DNA of 64,000 nucleotides, taken from contig CP092441.1 of assembly GCA_030067835.1 (NCBI GenBank), forward strand, positions 806,001 through 870,000, given 5' to 3'. The stretch comes from Chakrabartyella piscis (GTDB lineage Bacteria > Bacillota > Clostridia > Lachnospirales > Anaerotignaceae). The stretch's first letter is position 1. The number at the start of each line of letters is the position of its first letter. Below the pieces are notes generated by a model. That model did not search any database and had not been told where the DNA came from. It saw nothing but the letters and a program-made list of their open reading frames with translations. This document shows, piece by piece, positions 29,462 through 39,222 of this stretch. The translations under genes and the position numbers were made by a program.

Positions 29462-29515
29462 ACACTTAGTGACAAGACAGAAGAACGAAATGATTCGAAA
29501 TGTGTCACTAAGTGT
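29462..29515. promoter_or_regulatory. Inverted repeat upstream of the mtlR promoter
   Basis: Perfect 13-bp arms, ACACTTAGTGACA and TGTCACTAAGTGT, separated by 28 bases. It ends 27 bases before the -35. Position suits an activator site; MtlR itself is a plausible ligand. Confidence 0.6.
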
Positions 29516-29542
29516 TGTAGGCAAAGGTAAAATATCATTTTA

Positions 29543-29571
29543 TTGTTGAAAAACCAAGAATATACTATACT
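29543..29571 (+). promoter_or_regulatory. Promoter of the mannitol operon
   Basis: TTGTTG (29543-29548), a 17-base spacer and TATACT (29566-29571). The poor -35 fits a promoter needing an activator. Confidence 0.6.
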
Positions 29572-29598
29572 AGAGATAAAGAAAGGCTGGTGCCAATT

Positions 29599-31740
29599 AT
29601 GTCACAAATGAAAAAGAACAATGCTGAAACAACACAGTTAACAGCAAGACAAAAAGAAATCTTACTGTTGCTAACTCAGTTTGACGGTGCAAATCCTGTA
29701 ACCGTTTCTGCTATATCTGAAAAGTTCAAATTGAGCACCAGAACCGTTTTACGAGAGCTGCCACAAATTGAAAAGTGGGTAACAGCACAAGGGTTTTCTT
29801 TCATTAGAAAGCCAGGTGTTGGCTTGCTCTTGGATGAAAGTCTGGAAAATAGACAATGGATGTTACAACTATTGAATTTGGAAGAAGTAGAAAAGAGTTA
29901 TCATAAAGATGAACGTCGCAAATTGATTATTGGGGAATTGTTATCCTCCAAAGAACCATTGAAATTTTTGTACTTCACTTCCAAATACAAAATATCTGAA
30001 GGTACACTGAGTAGCGATTTGGATTTTGTAGAACAATGGTTGTTGCAATACCAAATTGTGTTGGTGCGAAAACCTGGTGTTGGAATTTTCCTACAAGGAG
30101 CAGAAGAACACATCAGACAAGCAGTTGCCAATGCAGTGTATGAGTTTATGAATGAAGAGGAAATCCTTTCTCTTTTACGAGCACATACAGATGAGAAAAC
30201 AGAAACACATGGCGCAGACGCATTTGCAAACAACCGTTTGAGTCAATATGTTGGCAAAGAAACCATCAAAGCAGTCAAAGAAATTTTGTCAGCAGTGGAA
30301 CAAAAATTCCATATCAAATATTCCGATTCGGGATATATGGCAATGATGGTGCATCTTTCCTTGGCAGTACATCGCATTCAGAAAAAAGAAAATATCAATA
30401 TGAATGCAGAGGAATTGGCAGAGTTGCAACAAGTAACAGAATATGCCATTGCAGAAGAAATTGGCAATCGTTTGGAAAAAGCATTTTCATTACAAGTGCC
30501 AGAAGGTGAGTTGGGTTTCATCACCATGCATTTGGTTGGTGCAGAAGTTTGGATGCAAGATGAAGACATTGCAATTCATTGGGATAAAGTACACATCAAA
30601 CGTTTGGCAATTGGTATGGTTGGTGTTGTGGAAAAGGAATTACAAGTATCCCTATACCAAGATGAATTGTTGATGACAGATTTGACACAGTGCATCGAAC
30701 CCATTTTGCGTAGATTGTCACTGGGAATTTACATTCGAAATGCCTATTCCAAGGAAATGCAACAAAATTACCCAGATGTCTATGAAGCAACAGAAAAGGC
30801 TTGTAGTTTGTTGTTGATTGCAACAGGTGTGGAACAAATACCAGAAACAGAAGTTGGACTTCTAACCATGCATTTTTGTGCAGCAGTAGGAAGAGCCAAA
30901 GCCAAAACAACAGCAGTTTCTGTGGCACTTGTTTGTCCTACAGGAATTGGTACTTCCAGAATGTTGGATGTGAATCTTGGCAAAACATTTCCACAATTAC
31001 AAGTGGATGAAATTCTTTCTGCAAGACAAATTGTTGTGGAGGAGTTGCATCAAAAGGGAATTGACTTGATTGTATCCACAGTCCAATTGGACATTGATTT
31101 TCCATATATTTGTGTAAGCCCAATGTTATTGGAACAAGATAAATTGTTGTTGAAAAACAAATTATCAGAAATTCAAGTCAAAAACAAAACAGTACCAAAG
31201 GAAATTGAAGAAAAACCATTGCCAAGAGCAACCATTGGAGAAATCACCCAAATTGGTGAAGATATTTTACATCTATTGGAAACCGTGGTTTTGTATCCAG
31301 TACATTCCATCAGCTACAAACAAGAGCTTGTGGCAAAAGCAGCTTATATTTTTGCAGAAAGTGTGGAAGCAGAAGAAACCATCAAAGCAGATTTGTTGGC
31401 AAGAGAACGTATTTCCGCTACATATATAGCAGAATACAACATCGTTTTGCTACATTGTGCAACAGAAGGTGTTGTTTCACCAAAGTTTGGGTACATTAGA
31501 ATGATGCATTCCTTGTACGCAGATGGTCATGAAATTTGTGGAGCGGTGGTGATGCTGGTGCCAAAAACAGAGAACAAAAGTTGTATCGAAATCATGGGAC
31601 ATATCAGCACTTTGCTGATGGAAAGCCCTGAATTATATTATATTTTAAAGGATCAAGAAGAAAAAGACATCATTGCAAAACTGGAAGTGGAACTAGGGAA
31701 ATTTTACAAACGTCAACTAAAAAGGAGAATGGAGTGGTAG
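29599..31740 (+). CDS. mtlR: Mannitol operon activator MtlR, PRD/PTS-domain regulator
   Basis: A 713-residue multidomain regulator. Two N-terminal helix-turn-helix domains come first (KEILLLLTQF..STRTVLRELPQIEKW and SEGTLSSDLDFVEQWL). Two PRD domains follow (about 220-320 and 330-430), containing HLSLAVHRIQ, GFITMHLVGAE and GLLTMHFCAAVGR. A GatB-like EIIB domain begins at VALVCPTGIGTSRM, with its cysteine before PTG. The C-terminus is a mannitol-type EIIA domain. Phosphorylation of these domains by HPr and EII proteins sets activity in Bacillus relatives. ATG 29599 is used here; a GTG at 29590 is possible. Its stop is one base before mtlA. Confidence 0.92.
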   Translation: MSQMKKNNAETTQLTARQKEILLLLTQFDGANPVTVSAISEKFKLSTRTVLRELPQIEKWVTAQGFSFIRKPGVGLLLDESLENRQWMLQLLNLEEVEKSYHKDERRKLIIGELLSSKEPLKFLYFTSKYKISEGTLSSDLDFVEQWLLQYQIVLVRKPGVGIFLQGAEEHIRQAVANAVYEFMNEEEILSLLRAHTDEKTETHGADAFANNRLSQYVGKETIKAVKEILSAVEQKFHIKYSDSGYMAMMVHLSLAVHRIQKKENINMNAEELAELQQVTEYAIAEEIGNRLEKAFSLQVPEGELGFITMHLVGAEVWMQDEDIAIHWDKVHIKRLAIGMVGVVEKELQVSLYQDELLMTDLTQCIEPILRRLSLGIYIRNAYSKEMQQNYPDVYEATEKACSLLLIATGVEQIPETEVGLLTMHFCAAVGRAKAKTTAVSVALVCPTGIGTSRMLDVNLGKTFPQLQVDEILSARQIVVEELHQKGIDLIVSTVQLDIDFPYICVSPMLLEQDKLLLKNKLSEIQVKNKTVPKEIEEKPLPRATIGEITQIGEDILHLLETVVLYPVHSISYKQELVAKAAYIFAESVEAEETIKADLLARERISATYIAEYNIVLLHCATEGVVSPKFGYIRMMHSLYADGHEICGAVVMLVPKTENKSCIEIMGHISTLLMESPELYYILKDQEEKDIIAKLEVELGKFYKRQLKRRMEW

Positions 31741-31741
31741 T

Positions 31742-33595
31742 ATGAAAAATGGAGTTCAAAAGTTTGGTAAGTTTTTAAGTGGTATGATTATGCCGAATAT
31801 CGGTGCACTCATTGCATGGGGTTTGATTACAGCATTGTTCATTGAAGCAGGTTGGTTCCCAAATGCAGGTTTGGCAACAATGGTAGATCCAATTTTGTAT
31901 TATTTACTTCCTATTTTGATTGCGTATCAAGGTGGTAAAATGGTTGGTGGCGATAGAGGTGCCATCATGGGTGCAATTGCAACAATGGGTGTTGTCTGTG
32001 GTGCAGAACAAGCTATGCTCATCGGTGGTATGGTAATGGGGCCTGTTGGTGGTTTGGTCATCAAAAAATTTGACGAAGCAGTGGATGGTAAAATTCCAGC
32101 TGGTTTCGAAATGCTCATCAACAATTTCTCCATTGGTATCTTGGGTATGATTCTTGCAATCATCGGATACTTTATGATTGGACCAGTTATGTCAGCAGTA
32201 TTGGTTGTTTTGTCTGGTGGCGTTCAAGTTTTGGTAGAAAAAAACTTGCTTCCATTTGTAGCAATCTTCATTGAACCAGCGAAAGTGTTGTTCCTCAACA
32301 ATGCAATCAACCACGGTATCTTCACACCAATTGGTATCGAACAAACAGCAGAAACAGGAAAATCCATTATGTACATGTTGGAAAGTAACCCAGGCCCTGG
32401 TCTTGGTATTTTGATTGCATACTGGATGTTCTCCAAAGATAAAGTGACAAAAAGCTCTGCTCCTGGTGCTGCAATCATTCACTTGTTCGGTGGGATTCAT
32501 GAAATTTACTTCCCATATGTGTTGATGAATCCAATCATCATCATTGCACCAATTGTATCTTCTATCGTAACTATTTTCTATTATACGATTTTCAACGCTG
32601 GATTGGTTGCACCATCTTCACCAGGTTCCATCATTGCATATCTTGCAGTGGCACCAAAAGGCGAAACATTGATTGTACTTGGTGGTGTTTTGATTGCAGC
32701 GGTAATCTCCTTCTTGATTGCATCTCCAATCGTAAAATTGTCTGGTGGCAAAGATATTGATGCAGCAACAGCAAAAATGAAAGATATGAAAGCAGAATCC
32801 AAAGGTTTGGAAGCAAAACCTTTCGATAAAGTCAACAAAATCGTTTTCTCTTGTGACGCAGGTATGGGTTCTAGTGCTATGGGTGCTACCAAATTCAGAA
32901 ACAGAATTGCACCTCTTGGCTTGGGTATCACAGTCATCAATACATCTGTAGACAATGTGCCAGCGGATGCAGATATCGTAGTTTGTCAAGAAATCTTGCA
33001 AGATAGAGCTAAAAAAAGTGCACCACAAGCAAGACTTGTAACCATTGCAAACTTCTTGGCAGATGGCAACTTGGATCAATTGTATGCAGAATTGGAACGC
33101 TTGCAAGTAAAAGAAACAGAAGTAAAAGAAGAAGTTGCTCCAGTGGTAGAAGAAGAAAAAAAAGCAGTAGACAATAGCGATATCATGCAAAAAGCAGGTA
33201 TCCAATTGGGACTTACTAGTGTAGATAAAGATGATGCAATTCGTCAAACAGGTAGATTGTTGCATGAACTTGGATATGTAGGGGAATCTTATATTGAAGC
33301 AATGGTAGATCGTGAACACATTGCAACCACATATTTGGGCTTTGGTGTTGCAATTCCTCATGGTACTTCTGCTGCAAAAGGCGAAGTGAAACGTACTGGT
33401 ATCGTTATGTTGCAATTCCCAGAAGGTATTGATTTTGGTGAAGAAAAAGCAACTCTTATGTTTGGTATTGCTGGTGTTGGTGATGAACATTTGGAACTTC
33501 TTGGCAAAATTGGTGAAGTCATCGAAGAAGATGATAAGATGGAACGTTTGAAAGCAGCAACCTCCATTGATGAAGTATACGAAATGTTCCAATAA
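31742..33595 (+). CDS. mtlA: Mannitol-specific PTS enzyme IICBA
   Basis: A 617-residue transporter that imports mannitol as mannitol 1-phosphate. The membrane IIC domain spans about 1-335 (FLSGMIMPNIGALIAWGLIT, GGIHEIYFPYVLMNP). IIB follows with the phosphorylated Cys371 in VFSCDAGMGSSAMGA. After an acidic linker comes IIA with His540 in GFGVAIPHGTSA. All three domains are fused, as in E. coli MtlA, whereas many Firmicutes encode IIA separately as MtlF. One base separates it from mtlR, so translation is probably coupled. Confidence 0.97.
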   Translation: MKNGVQKFGKFLSGMIMPNIGALIAWGLITALFIEAGWFPNAGLATMVDPILYYLLPILIAYQGGKMVGGDRGAIMGAIATMGVVCGAEQAMLIGGMVMGPVGGLVIKKFDEAVDGKIPAGFEMLINNFSIGILGMILAIIGYFMIGPVMSAVLVVLSGGVQVLVEKNLLPFVAIFIEPAKVLFLNNAINHGIFTPIGIEQTAETGKSIMYMLESNPGPGLGILIAYWMFSKDKVTKSSAPGAAIIHLFGGIHEIYFPYVLMNPIIIIAPIVSSIVTIFYYTIFNAGLVAPSSPGSIIAYLAVAPKGETLIVLGGVLIAAVISFLIASPIVKLSGGKDIDAATAKMKDMKAESKGLEAKPFDKVNKIVFSCDAGMGSSAMGATKFRNRIAPLGLGITVINTSVDNVPADADIVVCQEILQDRAKKSAPQARLVTIANFLADGNLDQLYAELERLQVKETEVKEEVAPVVEEEKKAVDNSDIMQKAGIQLGLTSVDKDDAIRQTGRLLHELGYVGESYIEAMVDREHIATTYLGFGVAIPHGTSAAKGEVKRTGIVMLQFPEGIDFGEEKATLMFGIAGVGDEHLELLGKIGEVIEEDDKMERLKAATSIDEVYEMFQ

Positions 33596-33618
33596 TTGAT
33601 TGAAACGTATCGCAATAT

Positions 33619-33644
33619 GTAGGGGTGGACCTATGTGTCCACCC
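33619..33644. repeat. GTAGGGG hairpin between mtlA and mtlD
   Basis: GTAGGGGTGGAC pairs with GTCCACCC around a short loop. The element sits inside the operon and lacks a T-run, so it is more likely an mRNA stabiliser than a terminator. Confidence 0.65.
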
Positions 33645-33708
33645 GTCATTGATATTACAAATGATAAGACAATAGAGTGGTGTAAAATCAAAGAAGAGGG
33701 GTAAAAAC

Positions 33709-34857
33709 ATGAAAAAAGCAGTGCAATTTGGCGCAGGTAATATTGGACGTGGATTTATTGGCGGTTTGTTGGAACAAGCTGGATACCATGTGGTATTTGC
33801 TGATGTCAACAAAGAAGTCATTGACAAAATCAATGAAGATAAAAAATATACCATTCATGTAATGGATGTGGAATGCAAACAAGAAGTGATTACAAACATC
33901 AGTGGTGTGGATTCTACAACAGATGCAGTTGTGGAAGCAATCAAAGAAGCGGAAATCGTAACAACAGCAGTTGGTTTGGTGATTTTGCCAAGAATTGCAC
34001 CTGCAATTGTCAAAGGTATTGCAGCAAGAATGGAAGCGGGTATCAAAAGCAATTTGCAAATCATCGCTTGTGAAAATGCAATCTTTGCCAGTAGTCAATT
34101 GCAAGATGCAGTTTACGCTTTGTTGGATGCAGATACAAAAGCATATACCGATGCATATGTTGGATTCCCTAACTGTTCTGTAGATAGAATTGTACCTCCA
34201 GTGAAAAGTGAAAACTTCATTGATGTTGTAGTAGAAAACTACTACGAATGGAATGTGGAAGCATCTGCTTTCAAAGGTGAAGTGCCAGAAATTGCAGGCA
34301 TGAACTTGGTAGAAAACTTGATGGCATACATCGAACGTAAATTGTTCACATTGAATACAGGACATGCAATTGCTTCTTACTTGGGATATCTCAAAGGTTA
34401 CGAAACCGTGGATCAAAGCATTGCAGATGAAGAAATTTACAAAATCGTTTCCAGTGCAATGGCAGAAAGTGGCAAAGGATTGGAACAAAAACATGGTTTT
34501 GACTGGGAAGCACATAAAAAATACATTGTGAAAATCATTTCCAGATTCCAAAATAAATATTTACAAGACGATGTGGCACGTGTGGGTAGAGAACCACTTA
34601 GAAAGCTCAGTGCAACAGACAGATTGGTGAATCCAATGATGACAGCTTATGGATTTGGCTTGCCAGTGGACAATTTACTCATTGGAATTGGCGCAGCTTT
34701 GTGTTATAATAATGTTAATGATCCACAAAGTGTAGAGTTACAAAGTAAAATCCAAGAAAAAGGCGTCAAAGCAGCTTTTGCAGAAGCTTCTGGTGTAACT
34801 GTAGAAGAAATTTTGGCAAAAGTAGAAGCAAATTATATGAATTTACAAAGCAAGTGA
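33709..34857 (+). CDS. mtlD: Mannitol-1-phosphate 5-dehydrogenase
   Basis: A 382-residue NAD-dependent dehydrogenase that converts mannitol 1-phosphate to fructose 6-phosphate. The Rossmann start is AVQFGAGNIGRGFIGGLLEQ. The conserved substrate region includes YVGFPNCSVDRIVPP and the catalytic lysine segment around ERKLFTLNTGHAIASYLGY. Length is typical of bacterial MtlD. It follows mtlA by 113 bases that contain a repeat hairpin, and is followed by ptsH. Confidence 0.97.
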   Translation: MKKAVQFGAGNIGRGFIGGLLEQAGYHVVFADVNKEVIDKINEDKKYTIHVMDVECKQEVITNISGVDSTTDAVVEAIKEAEIVTTAVGLVILPRIAPAIVKGIAARMEAGIKSNLQIIACENAIFASSQLQDAVYALLDADTKAYTDAYVGFPNCSVDRIVPPVKSENFIDVVVENYYEWNVEASAFKGEVPEIAGMNLVENLMAYIERKLFTLNTGHAIASYLGYLKGYETVDQSIADEEIYKIVSSAMAESGKGLEQKHGFDWEAHKKYIVKIISRFQNKYLQDDVARVGREPLRKLSATDRLVNPMMTAYGFGLPVDNLLIGIGAALCYNNVNDPQSVELQSKIQEKGVKAAFAEASGVTVEEILAKVEANYMNLQSK

Positions 34858-34920
34858 GATAACATTACTGTAAAGATACCATCAACAACTATTTTATGAA
34901 GAAAAAAGGAGAAGACGACT

Positions 34921-35181
34921 ATGATTACAAGAGAAGTATTGATGAAAAGCAAAGCAGGACTTCACGCTAGACCAGCATCTCAAGTGGTTGCAATGGCAAA
35001 AAAATATGAAAGCAAAATCACAATCATCAACGGTGAAAAAGAAGTAGATGCAAAAAGTATCATCAAAATTTTGACAATTGGTGCAAAAGAAGGTACACAA
35101 TTGGTTGTAACAGCAGACGGTGCTGATGAAGTTGCTGCATTGGAAGAAATTGCAACATTCATTGCTGATTTGGACGAATAA
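34921..35181 (+). CDS. ptsH: Phosphocarrier protein HPr
   Basis: An 86-residue HPr. His15, phosphorylated by enzyme I, is in GLHARPAS. Ser46, the target of HPr kinase in Firmicutes, is in DAKSIIKILTIGA, so the protein could serve both phosphotransfer and carbon catabolite control. GGAGAAG precedes the ATG. The C-terminus is acidic. Its place within the mannitol operon, not a separate pts locus, is notable; another HPr may exist elsewhere. Confidence 0.95.
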   Translation: MITREVLMKSKAGLHARPASQVVAMAKKYESKITIINGEKEVDAKSIIKILTIGAKEGTQLVVTADGADEVAALEEIATFIADLDE

Positions 35182-35208
35182 TATAGATGATATGAGGGTG
35201 GATACATT

Positions 35209-36897
35209 ATGAAAAAAATACAAGTTGCCAATAGAGCATCTAAAGGCATTGCAATGGGTCAAGCATTTATTGTTGAACCACAAAAATGGACCATCAGCAA
35301 AGAAAAAATTGCAGAATCTGCAATCTCTGTAGAACAAGAAAAATTTGCAGCAGTTGTGGAAGAAGCGGTTGCAGAATTGGGTGTTTTGGCAGAAGAATCT
35401 GAAATCTTTGCTGCCCATAAAGAAATTGCAGAAGACGATACATTGAAAGAAACTGTTGCCATGAAAATTGCAGAAGATGGCAAAAATGCACAATGGGCTT
35501 TGGAAGAAGCAGTCAATGAAATTGTAGAAATGTTTGAAGCAATGGAAGACGAATACTTCAGAGAACGTGCTGCAGATATCAAAGACGTTGGCAAACGTAT
35601 GATGGCAAAATTGTTGGGTGTCAAAGTAGATCCTTTCTCTGGCATCAAAGAAGAAGTTATCGTAGTTGCACAAGATTTGTCTCCATCTGAAACAGCAACA
35701 ATGGATTTCAGTTTGGTGAAAGGTTTTGTTACAGAACTTGGTGGTACCACATCCCACGTTGCAATCATGGCAAGAAGCATGGGTATTCCAGCATTTGTTG
35801 GTGTAATGGATTTCCGCAAAGAAGTAACAAATGACACATATTTGATTTTGGATGCTTTGGACAAAGAAATTGTTTGTGATCCAACTCCATTTGAAAAATC
35901 TGAATATGTGAAAAAATCTGAAGAATATGCTGCACATAAATTGCTTTTGGAAAAAATCAAAGATTTGCCAGCAGCAACAACTGACAAACATGTTGTGGAA
36001 TTGTATGCAAATGCAGGTAGTGTTGCAGATGTAAAACAAGCAGCAGCAGCAGGCGCAGAAGGTATTGGTTTGTTCCGTAGTGAATTCTTGTACATGGAAA
36101 ATGTAAAATTCCCAACAGAAGATGAACAATATGAAGCATACAAAGCATCTGTAGAAGCAATTGGACACCCCATGATCATTCGTACTTTGGATATCGGTGG
36201 TGACAAAGGTTTGCCATATTACATGTTCCCAGAAGAAGAAAATCCTTTCCTTGGTTGGAGAGCGATTCGTATTTCTTTGGAATTGCATGATGTTTTCTGT
36301 ACACAATTGCGTGCCATTTTGCGTGCAAGTGCATATGGAAAAATCAAAATCATGTACCCAATGGTAACATCTCTTAGAGAAATTAGAGAAGCAAATGCAC
36401 TTCTTGCAGAATGTAAAGATCAACTTCGTGCAGAAGGCGTTGCATTTGATGAAGATATCGAATGTGGTATTATGATTGAAACACCAGCAGCTGTTATGTG
36501 TGCAGAAGATTTCGCAAAAGAAGTGAATTTCTTCTCTATCGGTACAAACGATTTGACACAATATATGCTTGCTGTAGATAGAGGAAATCAAAGAATTTCT
36601 CACTTGTATCACTCTTTCCATCCAGCAGTTTTGCGTTCCATCCACCATGTTATTTTGGCTGGTCACAAAGCTGGTATCGAAGTGGGTATGTGTGGTGAAT
36701 TTGCTGGTGAAGAATTGGCAGTGCCTATCCTTTTGGGTATGGGACTCGATGAATTCAGTATGTCCAGCTCTGAAATCACAACAGTAAAAGCACAAATTCG
36801 TAGCTTGAGTTTTGAAGAATGTCAAACACTTGCAGCTGAAGTTTGTGCTCTCAGCACCACAAAAGACGTTATGGAATATTTGGATTCCCATATGTAA
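35209..36897 (+). CDS. ptsI: PTS enzyme I, phosphoenolpyruvate-protein phosphotransferase
   Basis: A 562-residue enzyme that takes phosphate from PEP and passes it to HPr. The phosphorylated His183 lies in GGTTSHVAIMARSMGIPA. The PEP-binding barrel contains GIGLFRSEFLYM, RTLDIGGDKGLPY and the catalytic cysteine region VGMCGEFAGE near the end. Length is normal. It lies 27 bases after ptsH and closes the operon, with two hairpins and a terminator following. Confidence 0.97.
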   Translation: MKKIQVANRASKGIAMGQAFIVEPQKWTISKEKIAESAISVEQEKFAAVVEEAVAELGVLAEESEIFAAHKEIAEDDTLKETVAMKIAEDGKNAQWALEEAVNEIVEMFEAMEDEYFRERAADIKDVGKRMMAKLLGVKVDPFSGIKEEVIVVAQDLSPSETATMDFSLVKGFVTELGGTTSHVAIMARSMGIPAFVGVMDFRKEVTNDTYLILDALDKEIVCDPTPFEKSEYVKKSEEYAAHKLLLEKIKDLPAATTDKHVVELYANAGSVADVKQAAAAGAEGIGLFRSEFLYMENVKFPTEDEQYEAYKASVEAIGHPMIIRTLDIGGDKGLPYYMFPEEENPFLGWRAIRISLELHDVFCTQLRAILRASAYGKIKIMYPMVTSLREIREANALLAECKDQLRAEGVAFDEDIECGIMIETPAAVMCAEDFAKEVNFFSIGTNDLTQYMLAVDRGNQRISHLYHSFHPAVLRSIHHVILAGHKAGIEVGMCGEFAGEELAVPILLGMGLDEFSMSSSEITTVKAQIRSLSFEECQTLAAEVCALSTTKDVMEYLDSHM

Positions 36898-36904
36898 TAA
36901 ATAT

Positions 36905-36928
36905 AACACGAAATCAGGATTTCGTGTT
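36905..36928. other. Perfect hairpin after ptsI
   Basis: AACACGAAAT/ATTTCGTGTT, 10 bp with a 4-base loop and no T-run. It may protect the mRNA end ahead of the true terminator. Confidence 0.6.
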
Positions 36929-36972
36929 GGAGGCAGATGTATAAAGTCTGCGACGCTAAAACAAAATCATTC

Positions 36973-37007
36973 AAGGCGGAGTTCCCAAAAGGAGCTTCGT
37001 CTTTTTT
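36973..37007 (+). terminator. Terminator of the mtl-pts operon
   Basis: GGCGGAGTTCC/GGAGCTTCGTC, an 11-bp stem with G-U pairs and a CAAAA loop, followed by six T residues. Confidence 0.85.
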
Positions 37008-37035
37008 AGGTTCCTGATTTTATACAAAGTATACA

Positions 37036-37064
37036 TTGTAAATGGTCATATCTTCCTATATAAT
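37036..37064 (+). promoter_or_regulatory. Promoter for thl-crt
   Basis: TTGTAA (37036-37041), a 17-base spacer and TATAAT (37059-37064). A repeat element (37086-37112) lies in the leader. Confidence 0.6.
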
Positions 37065-37085
37065 ACAAAATAGAGAAAGAATTTT

Positions 37086-37112
37086 GTAGGGGATGGCGTC
37101 CTCGACATCCCG
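37086..37112. repeat. Dispersed 27-bp repeat in the thl leader
   Basis: Starts GTAGGGGATGGC and ends GACATCCCG. The same element occurs inverted at 22387-22413 and in every unit of the array at 40170-41291. Confidence 0.85.
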
Positions 37113-37157
37113 AAATTTTGTATATAATAGTATATAGATAATAAGGAGGAAGTAAAA

Positions 37158-38336
37158 ATGAGAGAAGTGGTCATTGCAAGTGCGGTCAGAACACCAATTG
37201 GAACCTTCCAAGGTGCTTTTGCAACTGTTTCAGCAGCAGAATTGGGCACAATTGCCATCAAAGAAGCCCTGACAAGAGCAAATATCACACCTGAAATGGT
37301 GGATGAAACCCTTTTGGGCTGTGTATTGCAAGCAGGTTTGTACCAAGGTGTTGCACGTCAAGCAGCAGTGAATGCAGGTATTCCAGTGGAGAAACCAGCA
37401 CTTGCAATCAATATGATTTGTGGTTCTGGCTTACGTTCAGTGGCTATGGCAGCACAAGCAATCATGTGTGAAGATGCAGATATCATCGTTTGTGGCGGTA
37501 CCGAAAATATGACACAAGCACCATATGTATTGGATAAAGCAAGAAGCGGTTATCGTATGGGTGATGGCAAAATTGAAGACTCCATGATCAAAGATGCGTT
37601 GACAGATGCTTTCCATAAATATCACATGGGTATTACAGCAGAAAACGTTGCAGAGCAATATGGTGTGACGCGTGAAATGCAAGATGCATTTGCTTTGCAA
37701 AGTCAAAATAGAGCAGAAGCAGCACAAAAAGCAGGCAAATTTGTCAAAGAAATTGTTCCTGTAGTGGTCAAAACCAGAAAAGGTGAAGTGGTTGTTTCTG
37801 AAGATGAATACCCCAAACATGGAACCACTTTGGAAAAATTGCAAAAATTGCGTACTGCTTTCAAAAAAGAAGGTGGCACTGTTACAGCTGGAAACGCTTC
37901 TGGTATCAACGATGGAGCAGCAATTCTCGTTGTCATGAGTGGTGATAAAGCCAAAGAATTGGGCATTACACCATTGGCAACCATCAAATCCTATGCATCT
38001 GCTGGTGTAGATCCTTCTATCATGGGTGTGGCTCCAATTTACGCTTGTAGAAAAGCTTTGGACAAAGCAGATTTGACTGTTGCAGACTTGGATTTGATTG
38101 AATGTAATGAAGCATTTGCAGCACAATCCATCGCTGTTGGAAACGAACTTGGTTTCGATATGGAGAAAGTCAATGTCAATGGTGGTGCCATTGCTTTGGG
38201 TCATCCAGTGGGTGCATCAGGTGCTAGAATCTTGGTGACTTTGCTCCACGAAATGGAAAAACGAGACTCAAAATATGGCTTGGCAACCCTTTGCATTGGC
38301 GGTGGTATGGCTACTACAGTTGTTGTAGAACGCTAA
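37158..38336 (+). CDS. thl: Acetyl-CoA C-acetyltransferase (thiolase)
   Basis: A 392-residue biosynthetic thiolase that condenses two acetyl-CoA to acetoacetyl-CoA. The nucleophile Cys88 is in [11 protein letters not shown]. The His of [16 protein letters not shown] and the second Cys of [12 protein letters not shown] complete the active site. [20 protein letters not shown] is the usual start, after AAGGAGG. It is followed 10 bases later by crt, and then hbd, giving the first steps of butyryl-CoA formation in one cluster. Confidence 0.96.
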   Translation: MREVVIASAVRTPIGTFQGAFATVSAAELGTIAIKEALTRANITPEMVDETLLGCVLQAGLYQGVARQAAVNAGIPVEKPALAINMICGSGLRSVAMAAQAIMCEDADIIVCGGTENMTQAPYVLDKARSGYRMGDGKIEDSMIKDALTDAFHKYHMGITAENVAEQYGVTREMQDAFALQSQNRAEAAQKAGKFVKEIVPVVVKTRKGEVVVSEDEYPKHGTTLEKLQKLRTAFKKEGGTVTAGNASGINDGAAILVVMSGDKAKELGITPLATIKSYASAGVDPSIMGVAPIYACRKALDKADLTVADLDLIECNEAFAAQSIAVGNELGFDMEKVNVNGGAIALGHPVGASGARILVTLLHEMEKRDSKYGLATLCIGGGMATTVVVER

Positions 38337-38346
38337 GGAGGCAATT

Positions 38347-39123
38347 ATGAGTACAGTATTATACGAACAAAAGGGTCAAATTGGCATTATGACCATCAAT
38401 AGAGAAAAGCAGTTAAACGCATTGCAAATTACTGTTTTGGAAGACTTGTCAGCTGTTTTGGATGCTGTCAATTTGGAAGAAGTTCGCTGTTTGATTTTGA
38501 CAGGAGCAGGAAAGAAATCCTTTGTGGCAGGTGCAGATATTGCAGAAATGAACACCCTATCACAAGGAGAAGCAACTGCATTTTCCAAAAAAGGAAACGA
38601 TATTTTGCGTAAATTAGAGGTGTTTCCAATACCTGTGATCTGTGCCATCAATGGTTTTTGCTTGGGTGGTGGATGCGAATTGGCGTTGTCTTGTGACATG
38701 AGAATTTGTGCAGAAACTGCCATCTTTGGGCAACCAGAAGTGGGTCTTGGCATCATGACTGGCTTTGGTGGTTCCCAACGTTTGCCACGTTTGGTGGGCA
38801 CTGGAATGGCTAAGGAATTACTCTATATGGGTGGCAAAATTGATGCTACAGAAGCGTTGCGTATTGGCTTGGTGAACCATGTATATGCTTTGGATGAGTT
38901 GCTTTTGGAAGCAGAAAAAATGGCAAATAAGATAGCAAAAAATGCACCAATTGCAGTGCGTAATACCAAAAAATCTATTGCAAAAGGACTGGAAGTTTCC
39001 TTGGATGAAGCCATCTATGTGGAAGCTGAAATCTTTGGAACTTGCTTTGAAACAGAGGATCAAAAAGAGGGTATGGGTGCCTTTTTGGACAAGAGAAAAC
39101 CCACTGGATTCGTGAATAAATGA
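38347..39123 (+). CDS. crt: Enoyl-CoA hydratase (crotonase)
   Basis: A 258-residue crotonase-fold enzyme that interconverts 3-hydroxybutyryl-CoA and crotonyl-CoA. The oxyanion-hole loop is FVAGADIAEM and the catalytic glutamates lie in INGFCLGGGCELALSCDMR and FGQPEVGLGIMTGFGG. GGAGG overlaps the gap after thl, indicating coupled expression. C-terminal EGMGAFLDKRKPTF-like end is typical of the family. Confidence 0.95.
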   Translation: MSTVLYEQKGQIGIMTINREKQLNALQITVLEDLSAVLDAVNLEEVRCLILTGAGKKSFVAGADIAEMNTLSQGEATAFSKKGNDILRKLEVFPIPVICAINGFCLGGGCELALSCDMRICAETAIFGQPEVGLGIMTGFGGSQRLPRLVGTGMAKELLYMGGKIDATEALRIGLVNHVYALDELLLEAEKMANKIAKNAPIAVRNTKKSIAKGLEVSLDEAIYVEAEIFGTCFETEDQKEGMGAFLDKRKPTGFVNK

Positions 39124-39222
39124 TAGTATAATAATGGATAAAATGGTACAAATTCTGTATAATATACGATAATTTTGTGCCAAAAAAGACGATATTGGAC
39201 ACGAAACAAGAGGAGAAATGGT

